Shown: positions 43,186-53,233 of the stretch, one piece after another
Layout of the letters: every line of letters begins with the position of its first letter
How positions within the stretch are numbered: the stretch's first letter is position 1
Assembly (NCBI RefSeq): GCF_004345665.1
Contig: NZ_SLWR01000015.1
Location: 105,535 to 169,534, forward strand
DNA: 64,000 nucleotides
Reading direction: 5' to 3'
Source of the DNA: Kribbella antiqua
GTDB lineage: Bacteria > Actinomycetota > Actinomycetes > Propionibacteriales > Kribbellaceae
The notes under the pieces: model-generated
Databases searched by the model: none
Seen by the model: only the letters and a program-made list of their open reading frames with translations
What the model was told of the DNA's origin: nothing
Program-made: the position numbers and the translations under genes

Positions 43186-44337
43186 ATGCGTGAACATGCT
43201 CAGCGGTTGAGCGGGCTCGGGACCACGATCTTCGCCGAGATGTCCGCTCTGGCGGTGGCGACCGACTCGGTCAACCTCGGCCAGGGCTTCCCCGACACCG
43301 ACGGGCCCGCCTCGCTGCTCGAGGACGCGATCGCCGCGATCCAAGCAGGCGCCAACCAGTACCCGCCCGGCCGCGGCATCCCCGCGCTGCGGCAGGCGAT
43401 CGCCGACCACCAGCAGCGGTTCTACGGGTTGACGTACGACCCGGACACCGAGGTCCTCGTCACCACGGGCGCCACCGAGGCGGTCGCCGCAGCACTGCTC
43501 GCGTACGTCGAACCCGGCGACGAGGTGATCGCGTTGGAGCCGTACTACGACTCCTACGCCGCCGGTATCGCCTTCGCCGGCGGCCGCCGCGTCCCGGTCA
43601 CCCTGCGCGCTCCGGACTTCCGCCTCGACCTCGACGAGCTCCGCGCCGCCGTCACCCCGCGCACAAAGGTCCTGCTGATCAACTCCCCGCACAACCCGAC
43701 CGGCACCGTCCTCACCGACGACGAACTCCGCGGCATCAGCGCCGTCGCCATCGAGCACGACCTGGTCGTCATCACCGACGAGGTCTACGAACACCTCGTG
43801 TACGACGGCCGCCGGCACAAGCCACTGGCGTCGTACGACGGAATGGCGGAACGCACGATCTCGATCAGCAGCGCGGGCAAGACCTTCTCCGTCACCGGCT
43901 GGAAGATCGGCTGGGTCACCGGGACGCCCGCGGCGGTCACAGCGGTGATGACCGCGAAGCAGTTCCTCACCTTCACCTCCGGCGCCCCGTTCCAGCCTGC
44001 CGTCGCGAAGGCACTTGCCCTAGGCAACGACTACTACGACAGCCTGCGTTTGGACCTGCAGTCTCGCCGCGACCTCCTCTGCGACGGCCTGGAGGCACTC
44101 GGCTTCGGCGTCCACCGCCCCCAAGCCACCTACTTCGTCACCACCGACATCCGCCCCCTCGGCCACACCGACGGCGTCGACTTCTGCCGCATGCTCCCCG
44201 AACGCACCGGCGTAGTAGCCATCCCCCACCAAGTCTTCTACGACAACACCACGTTCGGTCGGCCCTTGGTCCGCTGGGCTTTCTGCAAACAACCCCACGT
44301 CCTCCAAGAAGCCCTCAACCGCCTCACCAAACTGTAG
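43186..44337 (+). CDS. Class I/II PLP aminotransferase (DapC/kynurenine aminotransferase-like)
   Basis: 383 residues, fold type I. Landmarks: VNLGQGFPDTDGP, NQYPPGRGIPALRQAIA, VTTGATEAVAAALLA, INSPHNPTGTVL, ITDEVYEHLVYDG and the PLP lysine in SSAGKTFSVTGWKIGW (residues about 226-241). The GQGFPD start groups it with kynurenine/glutamine aminotransferases and with actinobacterial DapC of lysine synthesis. N-succinyl-diaminopimelate or methionine-cycle keto acids are both possible substrates. Leaderless start likely. Confidence 0.88.
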   Translation: MREHAQRLSGLGTTIFAEMSALAVATDSVNLGQGFPDTDGPASLLEDAIAAIQAGANQYPPGRGIPALRQAIADHQQRFYGLTYDPDTEVLVTTGATEAVAAALLAYVEPGDEVIALEPYYDSYAAGIAFAGGRRVPVTLRAPDFRLDLDELRAAVTPRTKVLLINSPHNPTGTVLTDDELRGISAVAIEHDLVVITDEVYEHLVYDGRRHKPLASYDGMAERTISISSAGKTFSVTGWKIGWVTGTPAAVTAVMTAKQFLTFTSGAPFQPAVAKALALGNDYYDSLRLDLQSRRDLLCDGLEALGFGVHRPQATYFVTTDIRPLGHTDGVDFCRMLPERTGVVAIPHQVFYDNTTFGRPLVRWAFCKQPHVLQEALNRLTKL

Positions 44338-44435
44338 GCATGGGCAACAGCAGGCAGCTTGTGGACGACACAAGACACCAGCCAGTACTTGTGAGAGACT
44401 GTGCGTAGCTCACCTCGCGCTGCTTGGTGAGAAGT

Positions 44436-44473
44436 GAAGCTGGGATTCCCGCCGGAATGACGGGCCCCAGCTT
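44436..44473. terminator. Hairpin between convergent genes
   Basis: AAGCTGGG (44437-44444) pairs with CCCAGCTT (44466-44473), with a further CCCG/CGGG inner stem. It lies between the aminotransferase stop (44337) and the stop of the DUF3800-like gene (44495). Confidence 0.6.
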
Positions 44474-44494
44474 TCGCGCTTTCTGGGCAGTTGA

Positions 44495-45091
44495 TCATCG
44501 GATGTCGACCTGATGGACCGTGACCATCTCGGCGATCGCCGTCAACCACTGATCCTCGCCCAGGATCGCGGCCGACATCGCGCCCGCGACCGCGTCCGGC
44601 AGCCACAGCATCGGCTCACCGGTCGGCCTGGCAAATGTCACCTGCAGCTCGTGCGAGATCAACCGCTTGCGGCGAGCAGAGTCGACCAAGCGAACATCGC
44701 GCCTGTCCTGAGCCGCTGTTCGGGACTCCATTCTGACTTCTGACACACCGAGCTGATCCAGCTCGTAGAGCAGCCGCTCAAGGCAGCACCTGCGAGCACG
44801 CTCCTGTTTCGACCTCTCCATCGGTGTACCGACCGTCAGGATCGCGGCGATGTCCATCCGGCCAACGGCTTCTGCAATGAGATGGCGCCGTTTCGGCGAC
44901 TCGGCGACCCAATGGAGCCGAACGCCAGGCCGAATCATTAGCGCCCGGAGCTCGTGCCGGAACTCTTCGCAGTGAGCAGGGTCCGCGACAACAGCCGCCA
45001 TCGTGTAGGTGCCGGAACCACCGGGCGGCCCGATGATGACAGATTCATCGACCCAGGCGAAAAGATGGAAGGCGGCTGCCATGGTAAGCAT
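44495..45091 (-). CDS. DUF3800-like protein
   Basis: 198 residues from ATG 45091; ATG 45082 is also possible. The start FHLFAWVDESVIIG carries the D-E-S element of DUF3800 proteins, which have an RNase H-like fold, and late acidic positions (LPDAVAGAM, ILGEDQW) fit the family. The central GMD-type strand is IAAILTVGTP. DUF3800 genes are frequent in defence and mobile regions, but no partner is recognisable here. The assignment rests on motif order only. 131 bp without features separate it from the ArsC-like gene. Confidence 0.5.
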   Translation of the reverse strand: MLTMAAAFHLFAWVDESVIIGPPGGSGTYTMAAVVADPAHCEEFRHELRALMIRPGVRLHWVAESPKRRHLIAEAVGRMDIAAILTVGTPMERSKQERARRCCLERLLYELDQLGVSEVRMESRTAAQDRRDVRLVDSARRKRLISHELQVTFARPTGEPMLWLPDAVAGAMSAAILGEDQWLTAIAEMVTVHQVDIR

Positions 45092-45225
45092 CAACGGATT
45101 GTGCAGGAATCTGTCGTTGCGCGGTTGGCGCCATCCACAGGGTTGGCGGGGCAGCTCGGGGCATCGTGGGGCAGATCGGTTGAAGGCCTGGAACGCGCTT
45201 TTGCGCCTTCTGAGCGGGCAGCAGG

Positions 45226-45579
45226 TCAGCTTGGGAGGAAGGGGGCCAGGGAATCGGGGTCTCGGGTTATGGCTGTGGTGTTGTCGTCGGCGGTGAGGAT
45301 GGGGCGTTGGATGAGGATGGGGTGGGTGACCATGGCCTTGATCCAGTCCGGGCGGTGCGCGGCGTCACGAGGCAGGTCGCGGAGGGGTTGGGCGGCGGGT
45401 TCGTTTTGGCGGACGAGGTGCCAGGGTTCCAGGTTGAGGCGGTGCAGGACCTCGGTGAGCTCTTCGGCTGTGGGTGGGTCGTCCAGGTAGCGCCGTACGG
45501 TGTAGGTGACGCCGGCCTCGTCGAGGGCGTCGGTGGCGGCGCGGCATTTTGAGCAGGCCGGGTTGATCCAGATCTCCAC
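45226..45579 (-). CDS. ArsC/Spx-family protein, arsenate reductase-like
   Basis: 117 residues with the thioredoxin-like ArsC fold: IWINPACSKCRAATDALDEAG carries the Cys-x-x-Cys pair at residues 9 and 12, and HPILIQRPIL has the conserved Arg-Pro. Catalytic enzymes of this family use the first Cys with glutaredoxin or mycothiol. No ars operon is present, so arsenate reduction is uncertain and a YfgD/Spx-like redox role is possible. GTG start 45579 behind GAGGA; the membrane gene ends 18 bp upstream. Confidence 0.82.
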   Translation of the reverse strand: MEIWINPACSKCRAATDALDEAGVTYTVRRYLDDPPTAEELTEVLHRLNLEPWHLVRQNEPAAQPLRDLPRDAAHRPDWIKAMVTHPILIQRPILTADDNTTAITRDPDSLAPFLPS

Positions 45580-45597
45580 GGGTGAGGTCCTCGTTCG

Positions 45598-46143
45598 TCA
45601 GCGGTGGTGGAACCAGAGCTTGGTGGGTTGCTGGAGCATCAGGATCAGCAGGGCGGTGTGGATCGCGAGGCCCAGGATGCTGCTGGGCAGGGCCATGATG
45701 CCGCCGGCGATGCCGATCGCGGCGACACCGATCAGCAGGTAGCGGGCCCACGGGCGGCGCTTGCGGAGAAAGATCGCCGGGAGGAAGTAGACAACCGCGC
45801 AGAAGAGGGCGGCGGCCACGGCGACACCTTCGTTCTCCTTGGAACCGGTGAGGACCTCGGAGATCTGTTCGCCGGCGGAGGTCAATGCCAGGCCGGCGAG
45901 CAGGATGCTGAGCGCGCCGAGACCGAACGTGATCACCGCGGCGATGGTGACCTGTTTGGGCGGGGGCTGATGCGGATCCGCGGCAGCGCCGTACAGACCG
46001 CCGTACGCACCCGGGCGATCGCCGTACGGACGATCACCGTACGGCGTGACGCCGGGCGGCTGTGGCGTGGTCGAACCGCCGAAGACGCCCTGGTACGGCC
46101 CGGGCCGATCCTCGGTCGGATCGTTGCGGTCCTGCTCACTCAT
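45598..46143 (-). CDS. Hypothetical membrane protein
   Basis: 181 residues from ATG 46143. A hydrophilic N-terminal third rich in Pro, Gly and Tyr (PYGDRPYGDRPGAYGGLYG) precedes four hydrophobic helices: VTIAAVITFGLGALSILLAGL, GVAVAAALFCAVVYFLPAIFL, ARYLLIGVAAIGIAGGIM, LGLAIHTALLILML. This Pro/Tyr-rich-tail-plus-helices architecture is common in actinobacterial envelope proteins of unknown role. Probably cotranscribed with the ArsC-like gene. Confidence 0.7.
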   Translation of the reverse strand: MSEQDRNDPTEDRPGPYQGVFGGSTTPQPPGVTPYGDRPYGDRPGAYGGLYGAAADPHQPPPKQVTIAAVITFGLGALSILLAGLALTSAGEQISEVLTGSKENEGVAVAAALFCAVVYFLPAIFLRKRRPWARYLLIGVAAIGIAGGIMALPSSILGLAIHTALLILMLQQPTKLWFHHR

Positions 46144-46280
46144 TGCCTGAAGAGTTCCTTCCACCTACCCCCTGCCCCGATCCTCCCATCCCAGCCAAAC
46201 CAGTACGCGCGTCCCACCCATGAGCGGGGGCGAGTGGGGTACACGATGGGTGGGTTGGATCGCAGAGGAGGGGTGTGGGA

Positions 46281-47108
46281 ATGCGGTTCGGGCTCGATGT
46301 GCCGATCGACGGAGCGTATGCAGATCCGCGGGTGTTGGGGCGGTTGGCTGCGGAGGCGGAGCGGGCTGGGTGGGATGGGTTCTTCGTCCAGGATGTGTTG
46401 AGTTCGGGTGAGGCGGTCGCCGATCCGTGGATTGCGTTGACTGCGGTGGTTCTGGCGACCGAGCGGCTGGCGGTTGGTTCCATGCTCACGCCGTTGCCGC
46501 GACGGCGGCCGTGGGAGGTCGCCAGGCAAGCGGCGACGCTCGATCGGTTGAGCGGCGGACGGTTGATCTTCGCGGCTGGGCTCGGGTACGCCGAGCAGGA
46601 CTTCACGCCGTTCGGTGACTCGTGGGATCCGCTGGTTCGCGCGGAGAAGCTGGACGAAGGGCTCGACATCATCAGCGGGTTGTGGTCGGGCGAGCCGTTC
46701 AGCTATCGCGGCAAGCACTACGAGCTTGATCAGGCGATGCTGCGGCCGGGACCGCTGCAGTCGCCGCGGATCCCGGTCTGGTTGGCCGCGGGGTGGCCAC
46801 GCCGCAAGCCGCTGCGCCGGGCGGCGCGTTGGGATGGCGTGTACCTGATGACGGTCCGGCAGGACACCGAGCAGTTGCTCTCCCCGGACGACGTCGCTCA
46901 GGTCGCGGACTTCCTTCGCGAGCAGCGTGGCGACGGGTCGACCGGGGAGATCGCATTCAATCCCGAGGAGAGCTCGGATGCCGGTGAAACCCGGGATCGT
47001 GTTCAGGCCTTCTCGGAAGCCGGGGCCACCTGGTGGTTGGAGCTCGCACCTGATGGTGGCCCCGATGCCTATCTCGAGCGGATCCGCAGCGGCCCGCCAC
47101 GGTCCTGA
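46281..47108 (+). CDS. LLM-class flavin-dependent oxidoreductase
   Basis: 275 residues from ATG 46281 behind AGAGGAGGGG. Bacterial luciferase-like (beta/alpha)8 fold: RFGLDVPIDGAYADPRVLGRLAAEAERAGWDGFFVQD, the F420/FMN-binding SMLTPLPRRRPWEVARQAATLDRLSGGRLIFAAGLGY, and IPVWLAAGWPRRKPLRRAARWDG. In actinobacteria most members use coenzyme F420, but FMN cannot be excluded. Shorter than average because the C-terminal region is compact. Substrate unknown. Confidence 0.88.
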   Translation: MRFGLDVPIDGAYADPRVLGRLAAEAERAGWDGFFVQDVLSSGEAVADPWIALTAVVLATERLAVGSMLTPLPRRRPWEVARQAATLDRLSGGRLIFAAGLGYAEQDFTPFGDSWDPLVRAEKLDEGLDIISGLWSGEPFSYRGKHYELDQAMLRPGPLQSPRIPVWLAAGWPRRKPLRRAARWDGVYLMTVRQDTEQLLSPDDVAQVADFLREQRGDGSTGEIAFNPEESSDAGETRDRVQAFSEAGATWWLELAPDGGPDAYLERIRSGPPRS

Positions 47109-47109
47109 G

Positions 47110-47141
47110 GCAGGGTTGCCGGGGACCACTGGCAACCCTGC
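47110..47141. terminator. Hairpin between convergent genes
   Basis: GCAGGGTTGCC (47110-47120) pairs perfectly with GGCAACCCTGC (47131-47141), 11 bp, loop 10 nt. It lies between the LLM stop (47108) and the clpB stop (47148) and can serve both. Confidence 0.8.
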
Positions 47142-47147
47142 GTTGGG

Positions 47148-49727
47148 TCAGGCGGGGACTACATCGAGGGCGTCCTTTGCCTCGTTCAGCAGGACCTTGA
47201 CGGTGTCGCCGTCGCGGACCGTACCGGAAAGGAGGCCTCGGGCCAGTTCGTCGCCGATCGCCGACTGGACCAGGCGGCGGAGCGGGCGGGCGCCGTACAC
47301 CGGGTCGTAGCCGGTCAGGGCGAGCCACTCCATCGCGTCGTCACCGACGTCCAGCGTGATGCGGCGGTCGGCCAGGCGGCGCTGCAGGGCGTTGATCTGC
47401 AGGGCGACGATCTGGGTGAGTTCCTCGCTGCCCAGGGCGTCGAAGAGCACGATCTCGTCCAGCCGGTTGATGAACTCCGGCTTGAACGACTGCCGTACGA
47501 CGGCCATCACCTGGTCGCGCTTGGCCTGGTCGTCCAGGGTGAGGTCGGCCAGGTACGCCGAACCCAGGTTGCTGGTCAGGACCAGGATGACGTTGCGGAA
47601 GTCGACCGTACGCCCCTGGCCGTCGGTCAGTCGGCCGTCGTCCAGCACCTGCAGCAGGATGTCGAAGACCTCGGGGTGAGCCTTCTCGACCTCGTCGAGC
47701 AGGATCACCGAGTACGGGCGCCGGCGAACAGCCTCGGTGAGCTGGCCACCCTCCTCGTACCCGACGTAGCCGGGCGGGGCACCGACCAGCCGCGAGACAC
47801 TGTGCTTCTCGCCGTACTCCGACATGTCGATCCGGACCATGGCCCGCTCGTCGTCGAACAGGAAGTCGGCCAGCGCCTTCGCCAGCTCGGTCTTGCCGAC
47901 ACCGGTCGGGCCGAGGAACAGGAAGCTACCGGTCGGGCGGTCGGGGTCGGAGATCCCGGCCCGGGCCCGGCGGACGGCGTCGCTGACGGCCGTGACCGCC
48001 TCACGCTGGCCGATCAGCCGGCGACCCAGCTCGTCCTCCATCCGGAGCAGCTTGCCGGTCTCGCCCTCGAGCAGCCGACCGGTCGGGATGCCGGTCCACA
48101 TCGCGATGACCTCGGCGATCTCGGTCGGGCCGACCTCCTCGTTCACCATCGCGTCGGGGCCTTCGGCCGGCGGCTCCGCGTCGGCCTCCTCGAGCTCCTT
48201 GGTCAGCTGTGGGATCTCGCCGTACAGGAGCCGGGACGCGGTCTCCAGGTCGCCGTCGCGCTGGGCGCGCTCGGCCTGGCCGCGCAGCTCGTCGATCCGC
48301 TCCTTGATCTCGCCGACCCGGTTCAGCCCGGACTTCTCCCGGTCCCAGCGGGCCTCCAGCGCACGCAGCTCCTCCTCGCGGTCGGCGAGGTCGGCGCGCA
48401 GCCGCTCGAGCCGCTCCTGGCTGGACGGGTCCTCCTCGCGGGACAGCGCGAGCTCCTCCATCTTCAGCCTGTCGACCGTACGGCGAAGCGAGTCGATCTC
48501 GACTGGGGACGAGTCGATCTCCATCCGCAGCCGGGACGCGGCCTCGTCGACCAGGTCGATCGCCTTGTCCGGCAGCTGGCGGCCGGAGATGTATCGGTTC
48601 GACAGCGTCGCGGCGGCGACCAGCGCGCTGTCGGAGATGGCGACCTTGTGGTGCGCCTCGTAGCGCTCCTTCAGGCCGCGCAGGATGGCGATCGTGTCCT
48701 CGGCCGATGGCTCGCCGACGAACACTTGCTGGAAGCGTCGCTCCAGCGCCGGGTCCTTCTCGATGCGAGTCCGGTACTCATCCAACGTCGTGGCACCGAT
48801 CATTCGCAGTTCGCCGCGGGCCAGCATCGGCTTCAGCATGTTGCCGGCGTCCATCGCGCCCTCACCCGTCGCGCCGGCGCCGACGACGGTGTGCAGCTCG
48901 TCGATGAAGGTGATGATCTGCCCCTCGGACTCCTTGATCTCGGTCAGCACCGCCTTCAGCCGCTCCTCGAACTCACCGCGGTACTTCGCGCCCGCGACCA
49001 TCGCGCCGAGGTCGAGGCCGATCAGCCGCCGGCCGCGCAGCGACTCGGGCACGTCACCGGCCACGATCCGCTGGGCCAGCCCCTCGACGACGGCGGTCTT
49101 GCCGACGCCCGGCTCACCGATCAGCACCGGGTTGTTCTTGGTACGACGGGACAGCACCTGAACCACCCGGCGGATCTCGGAGTCGCGCCCGATCACCGGG
49201 TCGAGCTTGCCGTCGCGGGCCCGCTCGGTCAGGTCGACGCCGTACTTCTCCAGCGTCTTGGTGGTGCCTTCCGCCTCCGGTGAGGTGATCCGGCGGTTGC
49301 CGCGCATCTTGTCGAACGCGGACAGCAACGCGTCCGCGGTCACGCCCAGCGCGGTCTTCGCGTTCCCCTCGACGGTGGCGAGCGAGATCAGCAGATGCTC
49401 GGTGGAGACGTACTCGTCGCCGAGGCCAAGGGCCCGCTGCTCCGCCTGATTGAGGACATCGCTGGTCTTGGGCGACAGGCTCGGCGCCTGCACGCTCCCG
49501 CCACTCGCCTTCGGCAACCGGCTCAGGAATTCGGCAGTACGACGACGTACGGCGTCGATGTCGGCACCGGCGGCCTCGAGCACACCGACGGTGGTCCCCT
49601 CGGGCTGCGCGAGCAGCGCCGACAACAGGTGAATGGGCTCCACGGTCGGGTTGCCCGCCGCGGAGGTCTGACGGATCGCGACCGACAGGGTTTCCCGGGC
49701 CAGCGTCGTCAACCGCTGAACGTCCAT
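47148..49727 (-). CDS. clpB: ClpB disaggregase
   Basis: AAA+ hexamer that extracts proteins from aggregates together with DnaK. 859 residues from ATG 49727. N domain (LTTLARETLSVAIRQTSAAG), first ATPase with Walker A GEPGVGKT and IDELHTVVGAG, the long coiled-coil M domain (about residues 400-510, IDSLRRTVDRLKMEELALSREEDPSSQERL), second ATPase with GPTGVGKT and the sensor/GYVGYEEGG loop, and the C-terminal domain. No ClpP-binding IGF loop, as expected. A HAIR box 58-78 bp upstream places it under HspR, whose gene is 2.3 kb away. Confidence 0.97.
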   Translation of the reverse strand: MDVQRLTTLARETLSVAIRQTSAAGNPTVEPIHLLSALLAQPEGTTVGVLEAAGADIDAVRRRTAEFLSRLPKASGGSVQAPSLSPKTSDVLNQAEQRALGLGDEYVSTEHLLISLATVEGNAKTALGVTADALLSAFDKMRGNRRITSPEAEGTTKTLEKYGVDLTERARDGKLDPVIGRDSEIRRVVQVLSRRTKNNPVLIGEPGVGKTAVVEGLAQRIVAGDVPESLRGRRLIGLDLGAMVAGAKYRGEFEERLKAVLTEIKESEGQIITFIDELHTVVGAGATGEGAMDAGNMLKPMLARGELRMIGATTLDEYRTRIEKDPALERRFQQVFVGEPSAEDTIAILRGLKERYEAHHKVAISDSALVAAATLSNRYISGRQLPDKAIDLVDEAASRLRMEIDSSPVEIDSLRRTVDRLKMEELALSREEDPSSQERLERLRADLADREEELRALEARWDREKSGLNRVGEIKERIDELRGQAERAQRDGDLETASRLLYGEIPQLTKELEEADAEPPAEGPDAMVNEEVGPTEIAEVIAMWTGIPTGRLLEGETGKLLRMEDELGRRLIGQREAVTAVSDAVRRARAGISDPDRPTGSFLFLGPTGVGKTELAKALADFLFDDERAMVRIDMSEYGEKHSVSRLVGAPPGYVGYEEGGQLTEAVRRRPYSVILLDEVEKAHPEVFDILLQVLDDGRLTDGQGRTVDFRNVILVLTSNLGSAYLADLTLDDQAKRDQVMAVVRQSFKPEFINRLDEIVLFDALGSEELTQIVALQINALQRRLADRRITLDVGDDAMEWLALTGYDPVYGARPLRRLVQSAIGDELARGLLSGTVRDGDTVKVLLNEAKDALDVVPA

Positions 49728-49784
49728 CTGGTTCCAGCCTTTCAAGCTCAAGCAACAACAGTCACTGACTACAACCTATCCAAA

Positions 49785-49805
49785 CTTGAGTCCATTCCAC
49801 TCAAC
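49785..49805. promoter_or_regulatory. HAIR box (HspR site) upstream of clpB
   Basis: CTTGAGT-N7-ACTCAAC differs from the HAIR consensus CTTGAGT-N7-ACTCAAG only in the last base. Same last base as one of the dnaK boxes. Confidence 0.85.
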
Positions 49806-49890
49806 TCTGCCAAATCCCCGGGACAACTCAGGGTTCCTCACTACTAGTTGTATCCGTTTCACCTCCCTCGGTTGATCCCGATCTGCCCGC

Positions 49891-49938
49891 CTGTGGACAA
49901 CGCAAAGGGGTGGCGCGACAACCGCGCCACCCCTTTGC
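49891..49938. repeat. DnaA-box-like decamer plus 16-bp perfect hairpin in a gene-free region
   Basis: CTGTGGACAA (49891-49900, TTGTCCACAG on the minus strand) is followed one base later by GCAAAGGGGTGGCGCG (49902-49917), which pairs perfectly with 49923-49938 around ACAAC. The gene-free stretch 49806-50200 otherwise shows only short unconvincing frames and a tandem duplication. The hairpin may stop read-through from the beta-helix gene into clpB's promoter. Confidence 0.6.
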
Positions 49939-50129
49939 CCTTCGCCATCGCCGACTGGGGAGTGTTACCCACCTGGATCAGCCGGCAGGACTCCCCAAAG
50001 CCGAACAACAGTAGAGGCCGCTGCTGCGCGAGGGGTCGGGCGAGAAGTGCGTTGAGCCGGCGTTCGACTGTGGCCACCGTGTCGTCAGCAACCGCTTACC
50101 GGCGGCAATCTCCCCACACTCGACTGCGA

Positions 50130-50185
50130 GCTCCGCGACGGAAGCCGCCGTGCCGCCCGGGCTCCGCGACTGAAGCCGCCGTGCC
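50130..50185. repeat. Tandem duplication, period 31 bp
   Basis: GCTCCGCGACGGAAGCCGCC at 50130 recurs with one change at 50161; 24 of 25 bases match (50130-50154 versus 50161-50185). It sits 15 bp from the stop of the beta-helix gene. Two copies only. Confidence 0.6.
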
Positions 50186-50200
50186 ACACCTGCGATCCGT

Positions 50201-51463
50201 TCAGTACTGGTAGGCGCCCGCGTCCCAGCGGGTGGTGGTGGAGAGGTCCTTGCTGGCGAGGTCGTAGTCGTAGCCGGCGTCTTCGCCGCGGCCGATGGCG
50301 GGGCTGCCGGCCTTGAGGCGGAGGTCGGTGGTGCTGGTGTAGAGCGGGTCAGCCTTGACCGAGTTCGGGCCGAGGGTGAACTGGTAGACGCTGCTCTGGT
50401 ACACGCCGCGGGCCTCGTCCGCCGCGTCGGCCGGGTTGCCGGTGTCGAACGAGTCGTCGTACCCGACCTTCTTGCCGACCTTGACGATGTTGCTGCGCAG
50501 TTTGAGGATGTCCGGGCCGCAGCCGGCGTCGCAGCTCCAGCCGTCGCCGTTCGGCAGGTAGACGGAGTTGTTCACCGCCAGGGTTCGCATCACCGGCCCG
50601 ATGTTGCTCAAAGCGCCCCGGGTGATCAGGAAGGTGCCCGACGGCTTCGTCGAGGTCACGCTGTTGTAGGCGAACACGTTGTCGTCCGCCGTCTTGCCCG
50701 CCTCGTGCCCGAGTTCGGTGAACGTGTCGTTGTCGGCCGTCTTGTTGTACTCGATGCGGTTCCGGTTGCCGTTGAAGATCTCCACCGCGGCACCGTCGTA
50801 CGTGTAGTCGATGCTGGTGGCGAAGCTGCCGGTGATGGTGTTGTGGCGGATCTTGTTGTCGTCGCCGTGGACCAGCAGGCCGAAGGCGCCCGAGTCGTTG
50901 TCCGGCTTGCTGTCGTTCACGCTCATCTTGTTGTTGTCGACGATCGTGCTCCAGCGGACCTCGTTCCAGTCCGAGCCGTCGGTGATCGAGACCCCGACGA
51001 CGTTGTTGTCGGCCTGGATGGTGTCCATCACGATGCTGTCGCCGAACAGTTCGAACCCGGCCCAGTTGCAGCCGCTGGCCCGGAGGTCGCCGATGAAGTA
51101 GTCCGAGCCGGTGACGGCCACGCAGTTGAGCACCGGCCCGCCGATCTTCGGCAGGGCGCCGGAGCCGTAGGCGCCGACGACGATCGGTGCCTCCGACGTA
51201 CCGGACCTCGACAATGTCAGCGTGCCGGTCCAGGAACCGCCACGTTTGAACAGGATCTGGTCGCCAGGGTTGAACGCGAACCCGTTCACCTTGGCGAGGC
51301 TCTTCCAAGCCGTGCCGGTGGTCGTTCCCGCGGCGGAGTCGGAGCCCGCGGACGAGTCGATGTAGTAGGTCACCGCGGCCGGAGCGGCCTGCGCCACGCC
51401 GGCGGCGGCGATCAAGCAAGTAGTGGTCAGGGCGGTTGTCAGTACTGCGGCTAGCTTGTGCAC
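50201..51463 (-). CDS. Secreted right-handed beta-helix protein
   Basis: 420 residues from GTG 51463, six bases after GAGGA. Signal peptide KLAAVLTTALTTTCLIAAAGVAQA. The mature part begins VTYYIDSSAGSDSAAGTTTGTAWKSLAKVN, the usual start of parallel beta-helix proteins, and continues with Asn- and Asp-rich coils (NNVVGVSITDGSDWNEVRWSTIVDNN; DDNKIRHNTITGS; GNRNRIEYNKTADND). The end LRLKAGSPAIGRGEDAGYDYD is also typical. Probably a polysaccharide lyase or glycan-binding protein; no catalytic residues can be assigned. It may share a role with the pectinolytic gene at the left end. Confidence 0.82.
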   Translation of the reverse strand: MHKLAAVLTTALTTTCLIAAAGVAQAAPAAVTYYIDSSAGSDSAAGTTTGTAWKSLAKVNGFAFNPGDQILFKRGGSWTGTLTLSRSGTSEAPIVVGAYGSGALPKIGGPVLNCVAVTGSDYFIGDLRASGCNWAGFELFGDSIVMDTIQADNNVVGVSITDGSDWNEVRWSTIVDNNKMSVNDSKPDNDSGAFGLLVHGDDNKIRHNTITGSFATSIDYTYDGAAVEIFNGNRNRIEYNKTADNDTFTELGHEAGKTADDNVFAYNSVTSTKPSGTFLITRGALSNIGPVMRTLAVNNSVYLPNGDGWSCDAGCGPDILKLRSNIVKVGKKVGYDDSFDTGNPADAADEARGVYQSSVYQFTLGPNSVKADPLYTSTTDLRLKAGSPAIGRGEDAGYDYDLASKDLSTTTRWDAGAYQY

Positions 51464-51584
51464 ACGGTCCTCGTTCTGAACGGGGGCGCAGGCCACAGCG
51501 GCGTCGCAGATATCTTTCAGCCACGCACCCCCAGTAGTCAACCGGTCACCGCTGCCCGGCCACCACCGGAGAATCGAGGGGAGC

Positions 51585-52039
51585 TCAGCGAGGGCCGAGC
51601 TCCAGGGGCTGGGTGCGGATCCAGCGGGTGGTGGTCTGCTGCCGGCCCATGGCGATCACGTCACCGGCCGGACCGGCTGAGAAGACGCGACTGCCGCTGT
51701 GCTGCCGGGAGGCGCCGACACCGCGCTGGACTTCAGCCAGCAGCTGGTTGACCCGCTTGCGCAGGTCCTCCACTTCGGACTGCAGCGCGAGGATGTGCCG
51801 GATCCCCGCCAGGTTGATGCCCTCTTCCTGGGACAGGTGCTGCACGTACCGTAGCTTCGCCACGTCGTACGCCGAATAGCGACGACCGCGGCCGGACGCC
51901 CGGCTCGGGGTGACAAGCCCGAGCCGGTCGTACTGGCGCAGTGTCTGCGGATGCATGCCGGCCAGCTGGGCCGCCACCGAGATCACGTAGATCGGGGTAC
52001 GGTCGTCCCAGGTCGGCACCTGGCTGAACGGGATACCCA

Positions 52040-52040
<1 letters not shown>
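51585..52040 (-). CDS. hspR: Heat-shock repressor HspR (MerR family)
   Basis: 151 residues from ATG 52040. MerR-type helix-turn-helix: YVISVAAQLAGMHPQTLRQYDRLGLVTPSRASGRGRRYSAYDVAKLRYVQHLSQEEGINLAGIRHIL over residues 18-85. HspR binds HAIR boxes with DnaK as co-repressor, closing a feedback loop. Last gene of the dnaK operon, its ATG overlapping the dnaJ stop by one base. Three HAIR boxes in the window are its expected targets. The C-terminal 45 residues are less conserved. Confidence 0.96.
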
Positions 52041-53206
<1,166 letters not shown>

Positions 53207-53233
53207 TCGACGCCTCCCCTCCCGCTGTGTCGT

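Noticed and set aside
50130..50185. Two 31-bp repeats as a CRISPR remnant
   Set aside because: The copies are contiguous without a spacer and no cas gene is near.
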